Assembly (NCBI GenBank): GCA_020848375.1
Contig: JADLAF010000194.1
Location: forward strand, 1-64,000
From: Ignavibacteriaceae bacterium
GTDB taxonomy: Bacteria; Bacteroidota; Ignavibacteria; Ignavibacteriales; Ignavibacteriaceae
Reading direction: 5' to 3'
Length of the DNA: 64,000 nucleotides
Part shown: piece after piece, positions 56,433-64,000 of the stretch
Layout of the letters: every line of letters starts with the position of its first letter
How positions within the stretch are numbered: position 1 is the stretch's first letter
Program-made: the position numbers and the translations under genes
The notes under the pieces: model-generated
The model's input: only the letters and a program-made list of their open reading frames with translations
What the model was told of the DNA's origin: nothing
The model's database searches: none

Positions 56433-58052
56433 ATGAACCTTCGTCTTATACTTCTGTTTGTAGCCATCGTATATACAATCTGTCCGCAGGAGTTTCAGGT
56501 TAGTAAAAATCATGCTGTTAACGGTTTTATTGATCGCCATTTTGCCTCAGTCGGTAAAACCACAGAAAATTTTTTATATCCGGTTCACCGTGATTTTATT
56601 TATACTTTACTTAGGGAAATTGAATCTTCAGGTGTAACTCTTACGGAAATTGACAAAAATTTACTTGGGCAGTACCTCTCTGAATTCGGTACTCAGACAG
56701 ATCAGAATATACAGAACTTAACGGATTACAGTAACTATAAATTCTTTTCTCCTAAGGAGAGTTATTTTTATTTCAGCGGAACCAGAGACTCTTTTTCAGT
56801 AGGTATAAATCTTCTTGCGGAAATAGGATTTCACTCAAACTTGGAGACCAGTACGTCATCAAGAACCGTACTTCTTGGAGGCGACCTTTCCGCTCGGTTC
56901 GGTCAGCATCTGACCTTTAATTTAAAAGGGCTAAATGGCATTTTTTCGGGAGAAAAATCTTCTATAAGAGAGCAAAGAAGGTACAGCACAAATTATAAGC
57001 TGATGGACGATCCTAACTCATCTTTTTTTGATGAGACTGAGGGAAACGTATCGCTGACCTATCCGGGAATCACCTTTACCTTGGCAAGGGGAGATTTATC
57101 CGCCGGGTTCGGTAAGTTTTCGCCGATAATCAGAGATTTGTATCCCCGGAGTGATTACTTTTCTCTTAATTTAACCTATGGGATACTCAATTACACCTTC
57201 GCGCATGGTTCGCTTTTAGCAGATCCGACCTATTTGTCAGACAGTATAACTGGCGGAATAAGGGAAATTCCGGAAAAGTATATTGTCTATCATAAAGCAG
57301 CTTTTAACCTGACTGACGGGATAAAGGTTCACTTTGGTGAGATGGTTGTTTATTCGGGCAGGGGTATGGATTTGGGATATCTTAATCCGTTTAACTTTTA
57401 CAAAACAGTCGAACATTCCAAGATTGACCGGGACAATACAGCCCTTTTTAGTGCTTTTGAGGCCATTTTGCCTTTTTCTTCAAAATTTTATCTCACTCTG
57501 CTAATGGATGATATAGATTACTCAAAGCTGGGAAGCGGGTGGTGGGGAAACCAGACCCTTCTTCATGCAGGTCTGACCTCTTTTCCGGTAATATCCCACT
57601 TACCCATTGAAATTAGTCTTGAAATTTTGCAAATTCAGCCCTATGTTTTCTCTCACAGGATAAAAAGAAATAATTTCGCTAATTTATCAGTTCCGGTTTG
57701 GGGAGAATTTTCTCCCAATTCGATGAATTACCTACTCTCCTCAGGAGCATGGCTTTCCGGAAATTTCCATACAAAAGTAAGTTATACTTATACTTTAAGG
57801 GGAATGAATGAATATGATTTGGCAGGAAATCTGGTAAAAAATTATGGTGCGAATGTAAATGAGGGACACCGTACCTTTGACTCTGAGTCCATAAATTTTT
57901 TGGATGGGATGCAGGATAAAATGCATACTTTGGAAGCTGAGTTGATTTATCAGCCGGCAAATAATTATTTTCTGAAACTGTTTTATAAATTTTCTGATTC
58001 GACCATCAGAACCATTAATTTTGCTTCATTATATTTAACAATTAAACTCTGA
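56433..58052 (+). CDS. Exported outer-membrane protein, possibly Wzi-like capsule assembly family
   Basis: Signal peptide, conserved-looking DRHFASVGKTTENFLYPVHRDFIYTLLREIE and multiple barrel-like strands; family tentative. Confidence 0.6.
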   Translation: MNLRLILLFVAIVYTICPQEFQVSKNHAVNGFIDRHFASVGKTTENFLYPVHRDFIYTLLREIESSGVTLTEIDKNLLGQYLSEFGTQTDQNIQNLTDYSNYKFFSPKESYFYFSGTRDSFSVGINLLAEIGFHSNLETSTSSRTVLLGGDLSARFGQHLTFNLKGLNGIFSGEKSSIREQRRYSTNYKLMDDPNSSFFDETEGNVSLTYPGITFTLARGDLSAGFGKFSPIIRDLYPRSDYFSLNLTYGILNYTFAHGSLLADPTYLSDSITGGIREIPEKYIVYHKAAFNLTDGIKVHFGEMVVYSGRGMDLGYLNPFNFYKTVEHSKIDRDNTALFSAFEAILPFSSKFYLTLLMDDIDYSKLGSGWWGNQTLLHAGLTSFPVISHLPIEISLEILQIQPYVFSHRIKRNNFANLSVPVWGEFSPNSMNYLLSSGAWLSGNFHTKVSYTYTLRGMNEYDLAGNLVKNYGANVNEGHRTFDSESINFLDGMQDKMHTLEAELIYQPANNYFLKLFYKFSDSTIRTINFASLYLTIKL

Positions 58053-58063
58053 AAAGGGCCAAA

Positions 58064-59668
58064 ATGAATTTTAAAAAGTTCCGAATACCTCTGCTTGTCT
58101 TAGTTCTTACGACCGGTCTTCTGTTAGGGACTCAAATTCAAAAAGTAATCTCTGGAGACAATCTGCTTGAGAATATCAAAAAATTTAATGATGTTCTTAC
58201 GTTTACGGAAAGATATTACGTTGAAGATGTAGATACCCAAAAGTTGGTTGAATCAGCCATAAAAGGTATGCTGGATGAACTCGATCCTCATTCAGTTTAT
58301 ATTCCGGCAAAGCAGATGCAGTCGGTTGAAGAAGAATTCCGAGGTGATTTTGAAGGAATTGGAATTGAATTTCAGATTGTTAATGATACTCTAACGGTTG
58401 TAACCCCGATTACAGGTGGGCCTAGTGAAGCACTTGGTATAATGGCCGGTGACAGGATTATTAAAATTGACAGTGCAAATGCTGTCGGATTTACCAACGA
58501 TGATGTAAGAAAACGGCTGAGAGGACCGGCGGGCACAAAAGTTAAGGTGCTTATTGTTCGAGCCGGGGTTAAAGAGCCGATTGAATATGAAATAACAAGA
58601 GATAAAATCCCGCTTTATTCAGTTGATACCCATCTGATGATTGACAATGTGACTGGGTATGTAAGCATTTCAAGGTTCGCAGAGAAAACCACTGATGAAC
58701 TGATGGAAGCGTTAGTTGATCTTGACAAAAAAGGAATGAAGCAATTGGTGCTTGACTTAAGGAATAATCCTGGCGGTTACCTGAATCAGGCCTTCCAGAT
58801 CGCGGACCTGTTTATTGAAGGAAATAAGAAAATTGTATATACGAGGGGCAGAAGACCTGAATTTAATGAAGACTATTTTTCGAGCCGTACGTATCCTTAT
58901 GAAAAGCTTCCGTTGATTGTTCTCATTAATCGTGGTAGTGCTTCCGCTAGTGAAATTGTTTCTGGTGCTGTGCAAGACTGGGACAGAGGTCTGGTCGTTG
59001 GTGAAACTTCATTTGGCAAAGGATTAGTTCAGAGGCAGTTTCCGTTACCTGATGGAAGTGCAATCAGGTTAACCATCTCTGAATATTTTACACCATCTGG
59101 GCGCCTTATTCAGAGAAAATATAAAGATAAAAAGGAATATTACGAAGAAATAGCTGATCGTGAAGAAGAGCCGGAAGGTGACAACATTGATCACTCTACT
59201 GAGAAGGATACTTCACGTCCCGTTTATAAGACAAACAAAGGAAGAGTTGTTTACGGCGGGGGGGGGATTACACCCGATTTTCTCATTAAGAATGATAAAA
59301 TTACTGATTTGACAACTTCACTGCTCAGAAAGAATGTTTTTTATCTCTTTGCATTGCAATATCTTGATAAAAACGGAAGCGCCATCAAAAATAAGTTTAA
59401 TGGTGATCTTGACCAATTCAAAAAAGAATTCCTGATCACTTCTGATTTATTCAATCAGTTCCTTACCTTTGCTAAAGAAAAAGAGGTAAAAGTTTCAGAC
59501 GATGATCTGAAAGCTGACAAAAAATATATTGAAGCACGTCTCAAAGCTCAGATTGCAAGAAGTTACTGGAAGAATGAAGGATGGTATTCAGTACTGCTTA
59601 CTGAGGATAACTACGTTAGTAAAGCTATGACGCTTTTTGACCGGGCTAAAACCATGGCGGGAATCTGA
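58064..59668 (+). CDS. S41 family C-terminal processing peptidase (CtpA-like)
   Basis: PDZ (FEGIGIEFQIVNDTLTVVTPITGGPSEALGIMAGDRIIKID), LDLRNNPGGYLNQA, NRGSASASEIVSGAVQDWDRGLVVGETSFGKGLVQ. Confidence 0.96.
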   Translation: MNFKKFRIPLLVLVLTTGLLLGTQIQKVISGDNLLENIKKFNDVLTFTERYYVEDVDTQKLVESAIKGMLDELDPHSVYIPAKQMQSVEEEFRGDFEGIGIEFQIVNDTLTVVTPITGGPSEALGIMAGDRIIKIDSANAVGFTNDDVRKRLRGPAGTKVKVLIVRAGVKEPIEYEITRDKIPLYSVDTHLMIDNVTGYVSISRFAEKTTDELMEALVDLDKKGMKQLVLDLRNNPGGYLNQAFQIADLFIEGNKKIVYTRGRRPEFNEDYFSSRTYPYEKLPLIVLINRGSASASEIVSGAVQDWDRGLVVGETSFGKGLVQRQFPLPDGSAIRLTISEYFTPSGRLIQRKYKDKKEYYEEIADREEEPEGDNIDHSTEKDTSRPVYKTNKGRVVYGGGGITPDFLIKNDKITDLTTSLLRKNVFYLFALQYLDKNGSAIKNKFNGDLDQFKKEFLITSDLFNQFLTFAKEKEVKVSDDDLKADKKYIEARLKAQIARSYWKNEGWYSVLLTEDNYVSKAMTLFDRAKTMAGI

Positions 59669-59672
59669 TTTC

Positions 59673-60509
59673 ATGAAAAAGATTCTGCTTTTCTGCGGAA
59701 TTGCAGTACTGCTCATGGTATCTGGTTATTTATTTAACCCCCTGTCAGCAAAGGAGAATGAACCGGTGAGGATTCAGCTTTCTTCTTCTGAAACAGGACT
59801 TCTTCCCGGCGAGGAGATAACATACCTGGTGCGTTACGGATTCGTGAAATTGGGTGAAATCCGGCTTAAAGTTATAAATCAAAAAACAGAGAAGGGGGAG
59901 GTGATTTATAACACAATCGGTTATATAGATTCTTATTCAGGTATTCCTTTCGTGGATTTACACCAAATTTACGAGAGCAAGGTAAATAAAAACTTTTTTA
60001 GCAATTTTTTCAGGGGGACGGTTAAAAAGGAAGAGTACACAACTTTTACTGAGTACTATTTTGATTATCACAATAAATTACTCAAAGTAAAAAAAGGAAA
60101 GGTACATCCTTATGAAATATGGACTGATTCAAGCGGTATTGCTGAAACAGAGTTTCACGACGGACTATCTATTTTTTATTGGGCAAGAATGAACCTTGGC
60201 AATAAAAAAACTGTAAAGGTACCTTGTTTTGTGAATGAGGAGAAGGTTTATGCACTGGTAAACTACCACAGCAAACCTGAGACAATGGAGATAGATGCAG
60301 TTGATTATGAAATTCCTGTATGGCGTTTAGACGGTCATACCGATTTCGTTAGTGTCTTCGGGCTCACCGGACATTTTGAGGGATGGTTTTCTCAGGATGA
60401 GGCCTGCATCCCTATAGTTGCTAAACTCAATGTAATTATCGGAAAGGTCACAGTTGAACTTATTAAATGGAAAAGACCAGGATGGAATCCGCCAAGAGTA
60501 AAGAGTTAA
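59673..60509 (+). CDS. DUF3108-containing exported protein
   Basis: ATG 59673 begins MKKILLFCGIAVLLMVSGYLF signal peptide; GEEITYLVRYGFVKLGEIRLKV...YESKVNKNFF...LKVKKGKV; C-term FSQDEACIPIVAKLNVIIGKVTVELIKW. Confidence 0.85.
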   Translation: MKKILLFCGIAVLLMVSGYLFNPLSAKENEPVRIQLSSSETGLLPGEEITYLVRYGFVKLGEIRLKVINQKTEKGEVIYNTIGYIDSYSGIPFVDLHQIYESKVNKNFFSNFFRGTVKKEEYTTFTEYYFDYHNKLLKVKKGKVHPYEIWTDSSGIAETEFHDGLSIFYWARMNLGNKKTVKVPCFVNEEKVYALVNYHSKPETMEIDAVDYEIPVWRLDGHTDFVSVFGLTGHFEGWFSQDEACIPIVAKLNVIIGKVTVELIKWKRPGWNPPRVKS

Positions 60510-61030
60510 CACTGAAAACAATAATTTCTTACAAAGGAATTTCTCCAAAAATTGATAAGAGCGTGTTCATTGCTGACGGGGTTAGGATTACCGGTGATGT
60601 GGAAATCGGAGAAAGAAGCAGTATCTGGTTTAATACAGTAATACGAGCGGATGTTAATCATGTCCGGATTGGAAGTAATACCAATATACAGGATAACGCA
60701 ACCCTGCATGTTTCTTATGACTCAACTCCTCTTATAATAGGAGATAATGTAACAGTTGGTCATAACGCTATTCTACATAGCTGTGTTGTAGGTAATAATG
60801 TGCTCATAGGAATGGGTGCAATTGTACTGGATAATACCATCATTGAAAATTTCTCGATGATTGCTGCCGGAGCTATGGTGCGACCGCACTCAAAAATTGA
60901 AACGGGTAAACTTTATGGCGGAATACCCGCGAAGTATATAAGAGATTTGACGCAGGATGAAATGGAGTATTTCCAGAAATCATCTGATAATTATGCTTTG
61001 TATGCTTCTGACTATATGAAAGAAGAATAA
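60467..61030 (+). CDS. Gamma-carbonic anhydrase family / hexapeptide-repeat protein
   Basis: GDVEIGERSSIWFNTVIRADVNHVRIGSNTNIQDNATLHV, VTVGHNAILHSCVVGNNVLIGMGA. Start may be ATG 60482. Confidence 0.95.
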   Translation: MEKTRMESAKSKELTLKTIISYKGISPKIDKSVFIADGVRITGDVEIGERSSIWFNTVIRADVNHVRIGSNTNIQDNATLHVSYDSTPLIIGDNVTVGHNAILHSCVVGNNVLIGMGAIVLDNTIIENFSMIAAGAMVRPHSKIETGKLYGGIPAKYIRDLTQDEMEYFQKSSDNYALYASDYMKEE

Positions 61031-61473
61031 TGAAAAAAGGGCGGGTCAATATTTCATTTCAAAAGAAATTGACTATTGGTGCAACTGATATACGCAAGAT
61101 AGTCAGAAAAATGCAAAACCTGCTCGGATTTGATCTTGAGGAACTGACTTTATCATTTATACTTGATAAATCAATACATGAGATAAACCGGGAATATCTG
61201 AAACATGATTACCCGACTGATATAATCACTTTTGATTATTCTGACAAAGATAAAATCTTTGTTGATGGTGAAATTCTCATTTCTTTTGAAACAGCAGCGG
61301 TTAACGCAAAAAAATTTAATGTAACTCTTGAAAATGAAATTACCCGTTTGGTAATTCACGGAGTTCTTCATCTGCTCGGTTATGATGACAAAACTCCATC
61401 AAAAAAGAAAATTATGAAAAATAAAGAGAACTCTTTGCTAATGCAGGTTCTTAATTCTGAAAATAAGTTTTAA
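61030..61473 (+). CDS. ybeY: rRNA maturation RNase YbeY
   Basis: INREYLKHDYPTDIITFDY, GEILIS, RLVIHGVLHLLGYDDKTPSKKKIMKNKE. Confidence 0.9.
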   Translation: MKKGRVNISFQKKLTIGATDIRKIVRKMQNLLGFDLEELTLSFILDKSIHEINREYLKHDYPTDIITFDYSDKDKIFVDGEILISFETAAVNAKKFNVTLENEITRLVIHGVLHLLGYDDKTPSKKKIMKNKENSLLMQVLNSENKF

Positions 61474-61482
61474 CGACATTCA

Positions 61483-63816
61483 ATGGCGAAAAAATTAGTA
61501 ATTGTAGAGTCTCCTTCAAAAGCAAAAACGATAAATAAATATCTTGGGAAGGATTATGTCGTAGAGGCAACAATCGGTCACATCAAGAATCTTCCTAAAT
61601 CAAAATTGGGAATTGATGTTGATAATGGCTTTGTTCCTCAATTTGTTACTATCCGGGGTAAAGGGGATACGGTCAAGAAAATTAAAGACCTGGCAAATAA
61701 AAGTTCTCATATATTCATTGCAACTGACCCTGACCGCGAAGGGGAAGCAATTGCCCAGGATATTGCAGATGTCATTGATGAAAAACATTCTGAGAAAATT
61801 TCAAGAGTATTGTTTAATGAAATAACCAAGAATGGTGTTAAGAGGGGAATGGATGAGCCCCGTCCTATTAATACTGATCTTGTTGCATCACAGCGTGCAC
61901 GCCGGGTTATGGACCGCATTATCGGTTACAAAATAAGTCCTTTTTTATGGCGTTCAGTAGTTTCTGAAGCAGCAAACTCACTTTCGGCCGGCAGAGTGCA
62001 ATCGGTAGCGTTGCGTTTAATCTGTGAGCGTGATGCTGAGATTGATGCTTTTATTGAACAGGAATACTGGTCAGTCGGCTCAATCTTTCTGACTGATAAA
62101 AAGGAGGAGATTCATACCAAACTCCATAGCATTGACGGAGTTCAGATAAAAACTCCGACAAAGGAAAAAAAATCTGACGAGAAAACAGAGTCGGAAACTG
62201 CCGCGGTTAAACACTCAAAATCCATGATCATTCAGAATTCTAAAAATGCTGATGATATTATTGCAAGAATCAAGAAGGTTAAAGATTTTGAAATAAGCAA
62301 TATTGCAAGAAAACATACTAAGCGAAATGCCCCTCCACCATTTATTACAAGCACCATGCAGGCGGAAGCATCGAAAATGCTTCGTATGAGAGCTAAACAA
62401 ACAATGATGTATGCTCAGCGTCTATATGAAGGTGTAACACTTGGTAATGAGGGATTAGTGGGTCTTATTACATATATGAGAACAGACTCAACGCGTTTAA
62501 GTGATGATATATGTAAAGAAGCTTCAGATTTCTTAAAGAATACTTATGGTCTGCAGTACGCGCCAGATACAATTCCTCTCTATGGAAAGAAGAAAGGTTC
62601 TAATGTTCAGGATGCACACGAAGCAATCAGACCTACTTCGTTAAAATATACACCTGAATATGTTAAGCCCTATCTTGATGATCATTCGTTTAAACTTTAT
62701 AGTCTGATCTGGAAACGGTTTTTAGCTTCACAGATGAAACCAGCCGAGTTTGAAACAACTGTTGTTGAAATTACCGGCGATGAATTTCTTTTTAAAGCAT
62801 ACGGACAAGTCTTACTTTTTGACGGTTACACCAAGTTGTATGTTGAACAGGAAGAGTCCACAAAAGAAGATGACAGAGAAGAAGCGAAAAATGATAAAAT
62901 TCCGGCAGGGTTAAATAAGCATGATCAGCTAAAGCTCAAAGTTGTAACTCCGCATCAACATTTTACCAAGCCCCCTGGTAGATATACAGAGAGTTCGCTT
63001 ATAAAGGAATTGGAAAGTCTTGGAATTGGACGACCAAGTACCTATTCTATGATCGTAAGTACTATTGTTGACCGCAAATATGTTGAATCCCGTGAACGGA
63101 AAATTTATGCTACGGAGCTTGGAAAGAAAATTAATGCAATTTTGATAGAGAACTTTCCGGGTATTATAGATACCGGCTTTACTGCCCGGATGGAATTAGA
63201 ACTTGATCAGATTGCCCAGGGCGAATATACCTATTCGGGTGTACTGAATGATTTTTATAATCCGTTTTCATCTGCACTTTCGGTCGTTGAAGACAAGATT
63301 GAAAAAATCATTTGCGAACTTTGCGGTGGTGAAATGGTCATACGGTACGGCAGGTTCGGAAAATTCTTGTCATGCAATAACTATCCTGAATGTAAGAACA
63401 TTAAATCGCTCCGAGAACTGGCCGCTGCTAATCAGGAGCCGGAATATACTGGAGATACTTGTGAAAAATGCGGATCGAGGACTCTTTTCAGAAATGGAAG
63501 ATTTGGTAAGTTCATCGGTTGCGAAAAATATCCTGAGTGTGATTTTATTAAAAATATTACTCTTAACATATCTTGTCCAAAATGTAAGGATGGCGAAGTC
63601 CTTGAAAGAAGATCGAAAAGAGGCAAGATATTCTACGGCTGTTCCAGATATCCGGACTGTGATTTTGTCGCCTGGAATAAGCCAACAATGACGAAGTGTA
63701 TTGCCTGCGGTTCGCCGTATATGGAAGAAAAATACTCAAAGAAAAAGGGCAAATACCTGCAGTGTCCTTCCTGTAAAGAAGAAGTAATACTTGATTCACC
63801 TGAGGAAGAATCTTGA
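61483..63816 (+). CDS. topA: DNA topoisomerase I with four C-terminal zinc ribbons
   Basis: LVIVESPSKAKTINKYLG, ATDPDREGEAIA, GLITYMRTDSTRLS; four CxxC..C..C modules at C-terminus. Confidence 0.98.
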   Translation: MAKKLVIVESPSKAKTINKYLGKDYVVEATIGHIKNLPKSKLGIDVDNGFVPQFVTIRGKGDTVKKIKDLANKSSHIFIATDPDREGEAIAQDIADVIDEKHSEKISRVLFNEITKNGVKRGMDEPRPINTDLVASQRARRVMDRIIGYKISPFLWRSVVSEAANSLSAGRVQSVALRLICERDAEIDAFIEQEYWSVGSIFLTDKKEEIHTKLHSIDGVQIKTPTKEKKSDEKTESETAAVKHSKSMIIQNSKNADDIIARIKKVKDFEISNIARKHTKRNAPPPFITSTMQAEASKMLRMRAKQTMMYAQRLYEGVTLGNEGLVGLITYMRTDSTRLSDDICKEASDFLKNTYGLQYAPDTIPLYGKKKGSNVQDAHEAIRPTSLKYTPEYVKPYLDDHSFKLYSLIWKRFLASQMKPAEFETTVVEITGDEFLFKAYGQVLLFDGYTKLYVEQEESTKEDDREEAKNDKIPAGLNKHDQLKLKVVTPHQHFTKPPGRYTESSLIKELESLGIGRPSTYSMIVSTIVDRKYVESRERKIYATELGKKINAILIENFPGIIDTGFTARMELELDQIAQGEYTYSGVLNDFYNPFSSALSVVEDKIEKIICELCGGEMVIRYGRFGKFLSCNNYPECKNIKSLRELAAANQEPEYTGDTCEKCGSRTLFRNGRFGKFIGCEKYPECDFIKNITLNISCPKCKDGEVLERRSKRGKIFYGCSRYPDCDFVAWNKPTMTKCIACGSPYMEEKYSKKKGKYLQCPSCKEEVILDSPEEES

Positions 63817-64000
63817 ATGACATTAGGACGATTTCCAAAAGTTTCCTGATTTATGCTGAAACAGTCTTGCGGTATTCAGAAAATACGATTATGGCTTATC
63901 GCAAAGATTTGGATAAATACGCCTCTTTTTGTGAAAAAACCGGAAAAAGCAGTATTGACCTTCATTCCAGACGTACCGTCATGGGATTTATGGCGGAACT
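63813..64000 (+). CDS. Tyrosine recombinase XerC/XerD-like, 3' truncated by window edge
   Basis: TTG start in TTGA overlap with topA stop; (L/M)NDIRTISKSFLIYAETVLRYSENTIMAYRKDLDKYASFCEKTGKSSIDLHSRRTVMGFMAEL resembles the Xer N-terminal SAM-like domain. Confidence 0.8.
   Translation, partial: MNDIRTISKSFLIYAETVLRYSENTIMAYRKDLDKYASFCEKTGKSSIDLHSRRTVMGFMAE

Noticed and set aside
59254-59268. G9 run inside the CtpA-like peptidase gene as a phase-variation tract
   Set aside because: It encodes the family-typical VVYGGGGITPD in the correct frame; nothing suggests slippage beyond the homopolymer itself.
63813-64000. Tyrosine recombinase as an integrase of a mobile element
   Set aside because: Coupled to topA among core genes with no att-like repeats or cargo; best read as XerC/XerD, although only the N-terminus is visible.
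1-64000. CRISPR array, intact IS/transposon, prophage, rRNA operon, retron or biosynthetic gene cluster
   Set aside because: No regularly spaced repeats, transposase, phage structural genes, reverse transcriptase or NRPS/PKS signatures were seen; the fab genes are primary metabolism.

Overview
The gene content and style fit the Chlorobi/Ignavibacteria-Bacteroidetes side of bacteria: two Por/T9SS-type C-terminal sorting tails (FxLxQNYPNPFNPxT) and FCB-style operons. This is an inference; no taxonomic search was run. Most of the window is housekeeping: a yceD-rpmF-plsX-fabHDG-acpP-fabF-rnc block, gcvP, rsmE, ssb, trpS, scpAB, lysS, topA, and a nadD-meaB-acyl-CoA dehydrogenase-carboxyltransferase operon. 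There are two tRNAs (Leu-GAG, Gln-CTG) and three clear hairpin/T-run terminators. The strongest candidate for an under-described system is the 5038..13200 operon. It encodes a giant TPR protein, a plug-less TonB-receptor-like barrel, an HU-like/TM/SPOR fusion, ExbB/TolQ, ExbD/TolR and a TonB/TolA-type protein. Other notable points: two exported-protein genes whose signal peptides can only be read from non-canonical codons, best explained by ATA starts inside ATAA and TGATA stop/start overlaps; an inferred 11-bp deletion that breaks a four-helix-bundle (23S rRNA IVS-type) gene; a 1955-aa T9SS cargo built from two copies of the same large domain; a long hairpin between acpP and fabF together with an (AAC)4(AAT)2 leader before acpP; and a decayed carboxypeptidase-regulatory-like gene. 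No CRISPR array, intact IS element, prophage or classical biosynthetic cluster was seen. All family names come from reading motifs by eye, without database searches.
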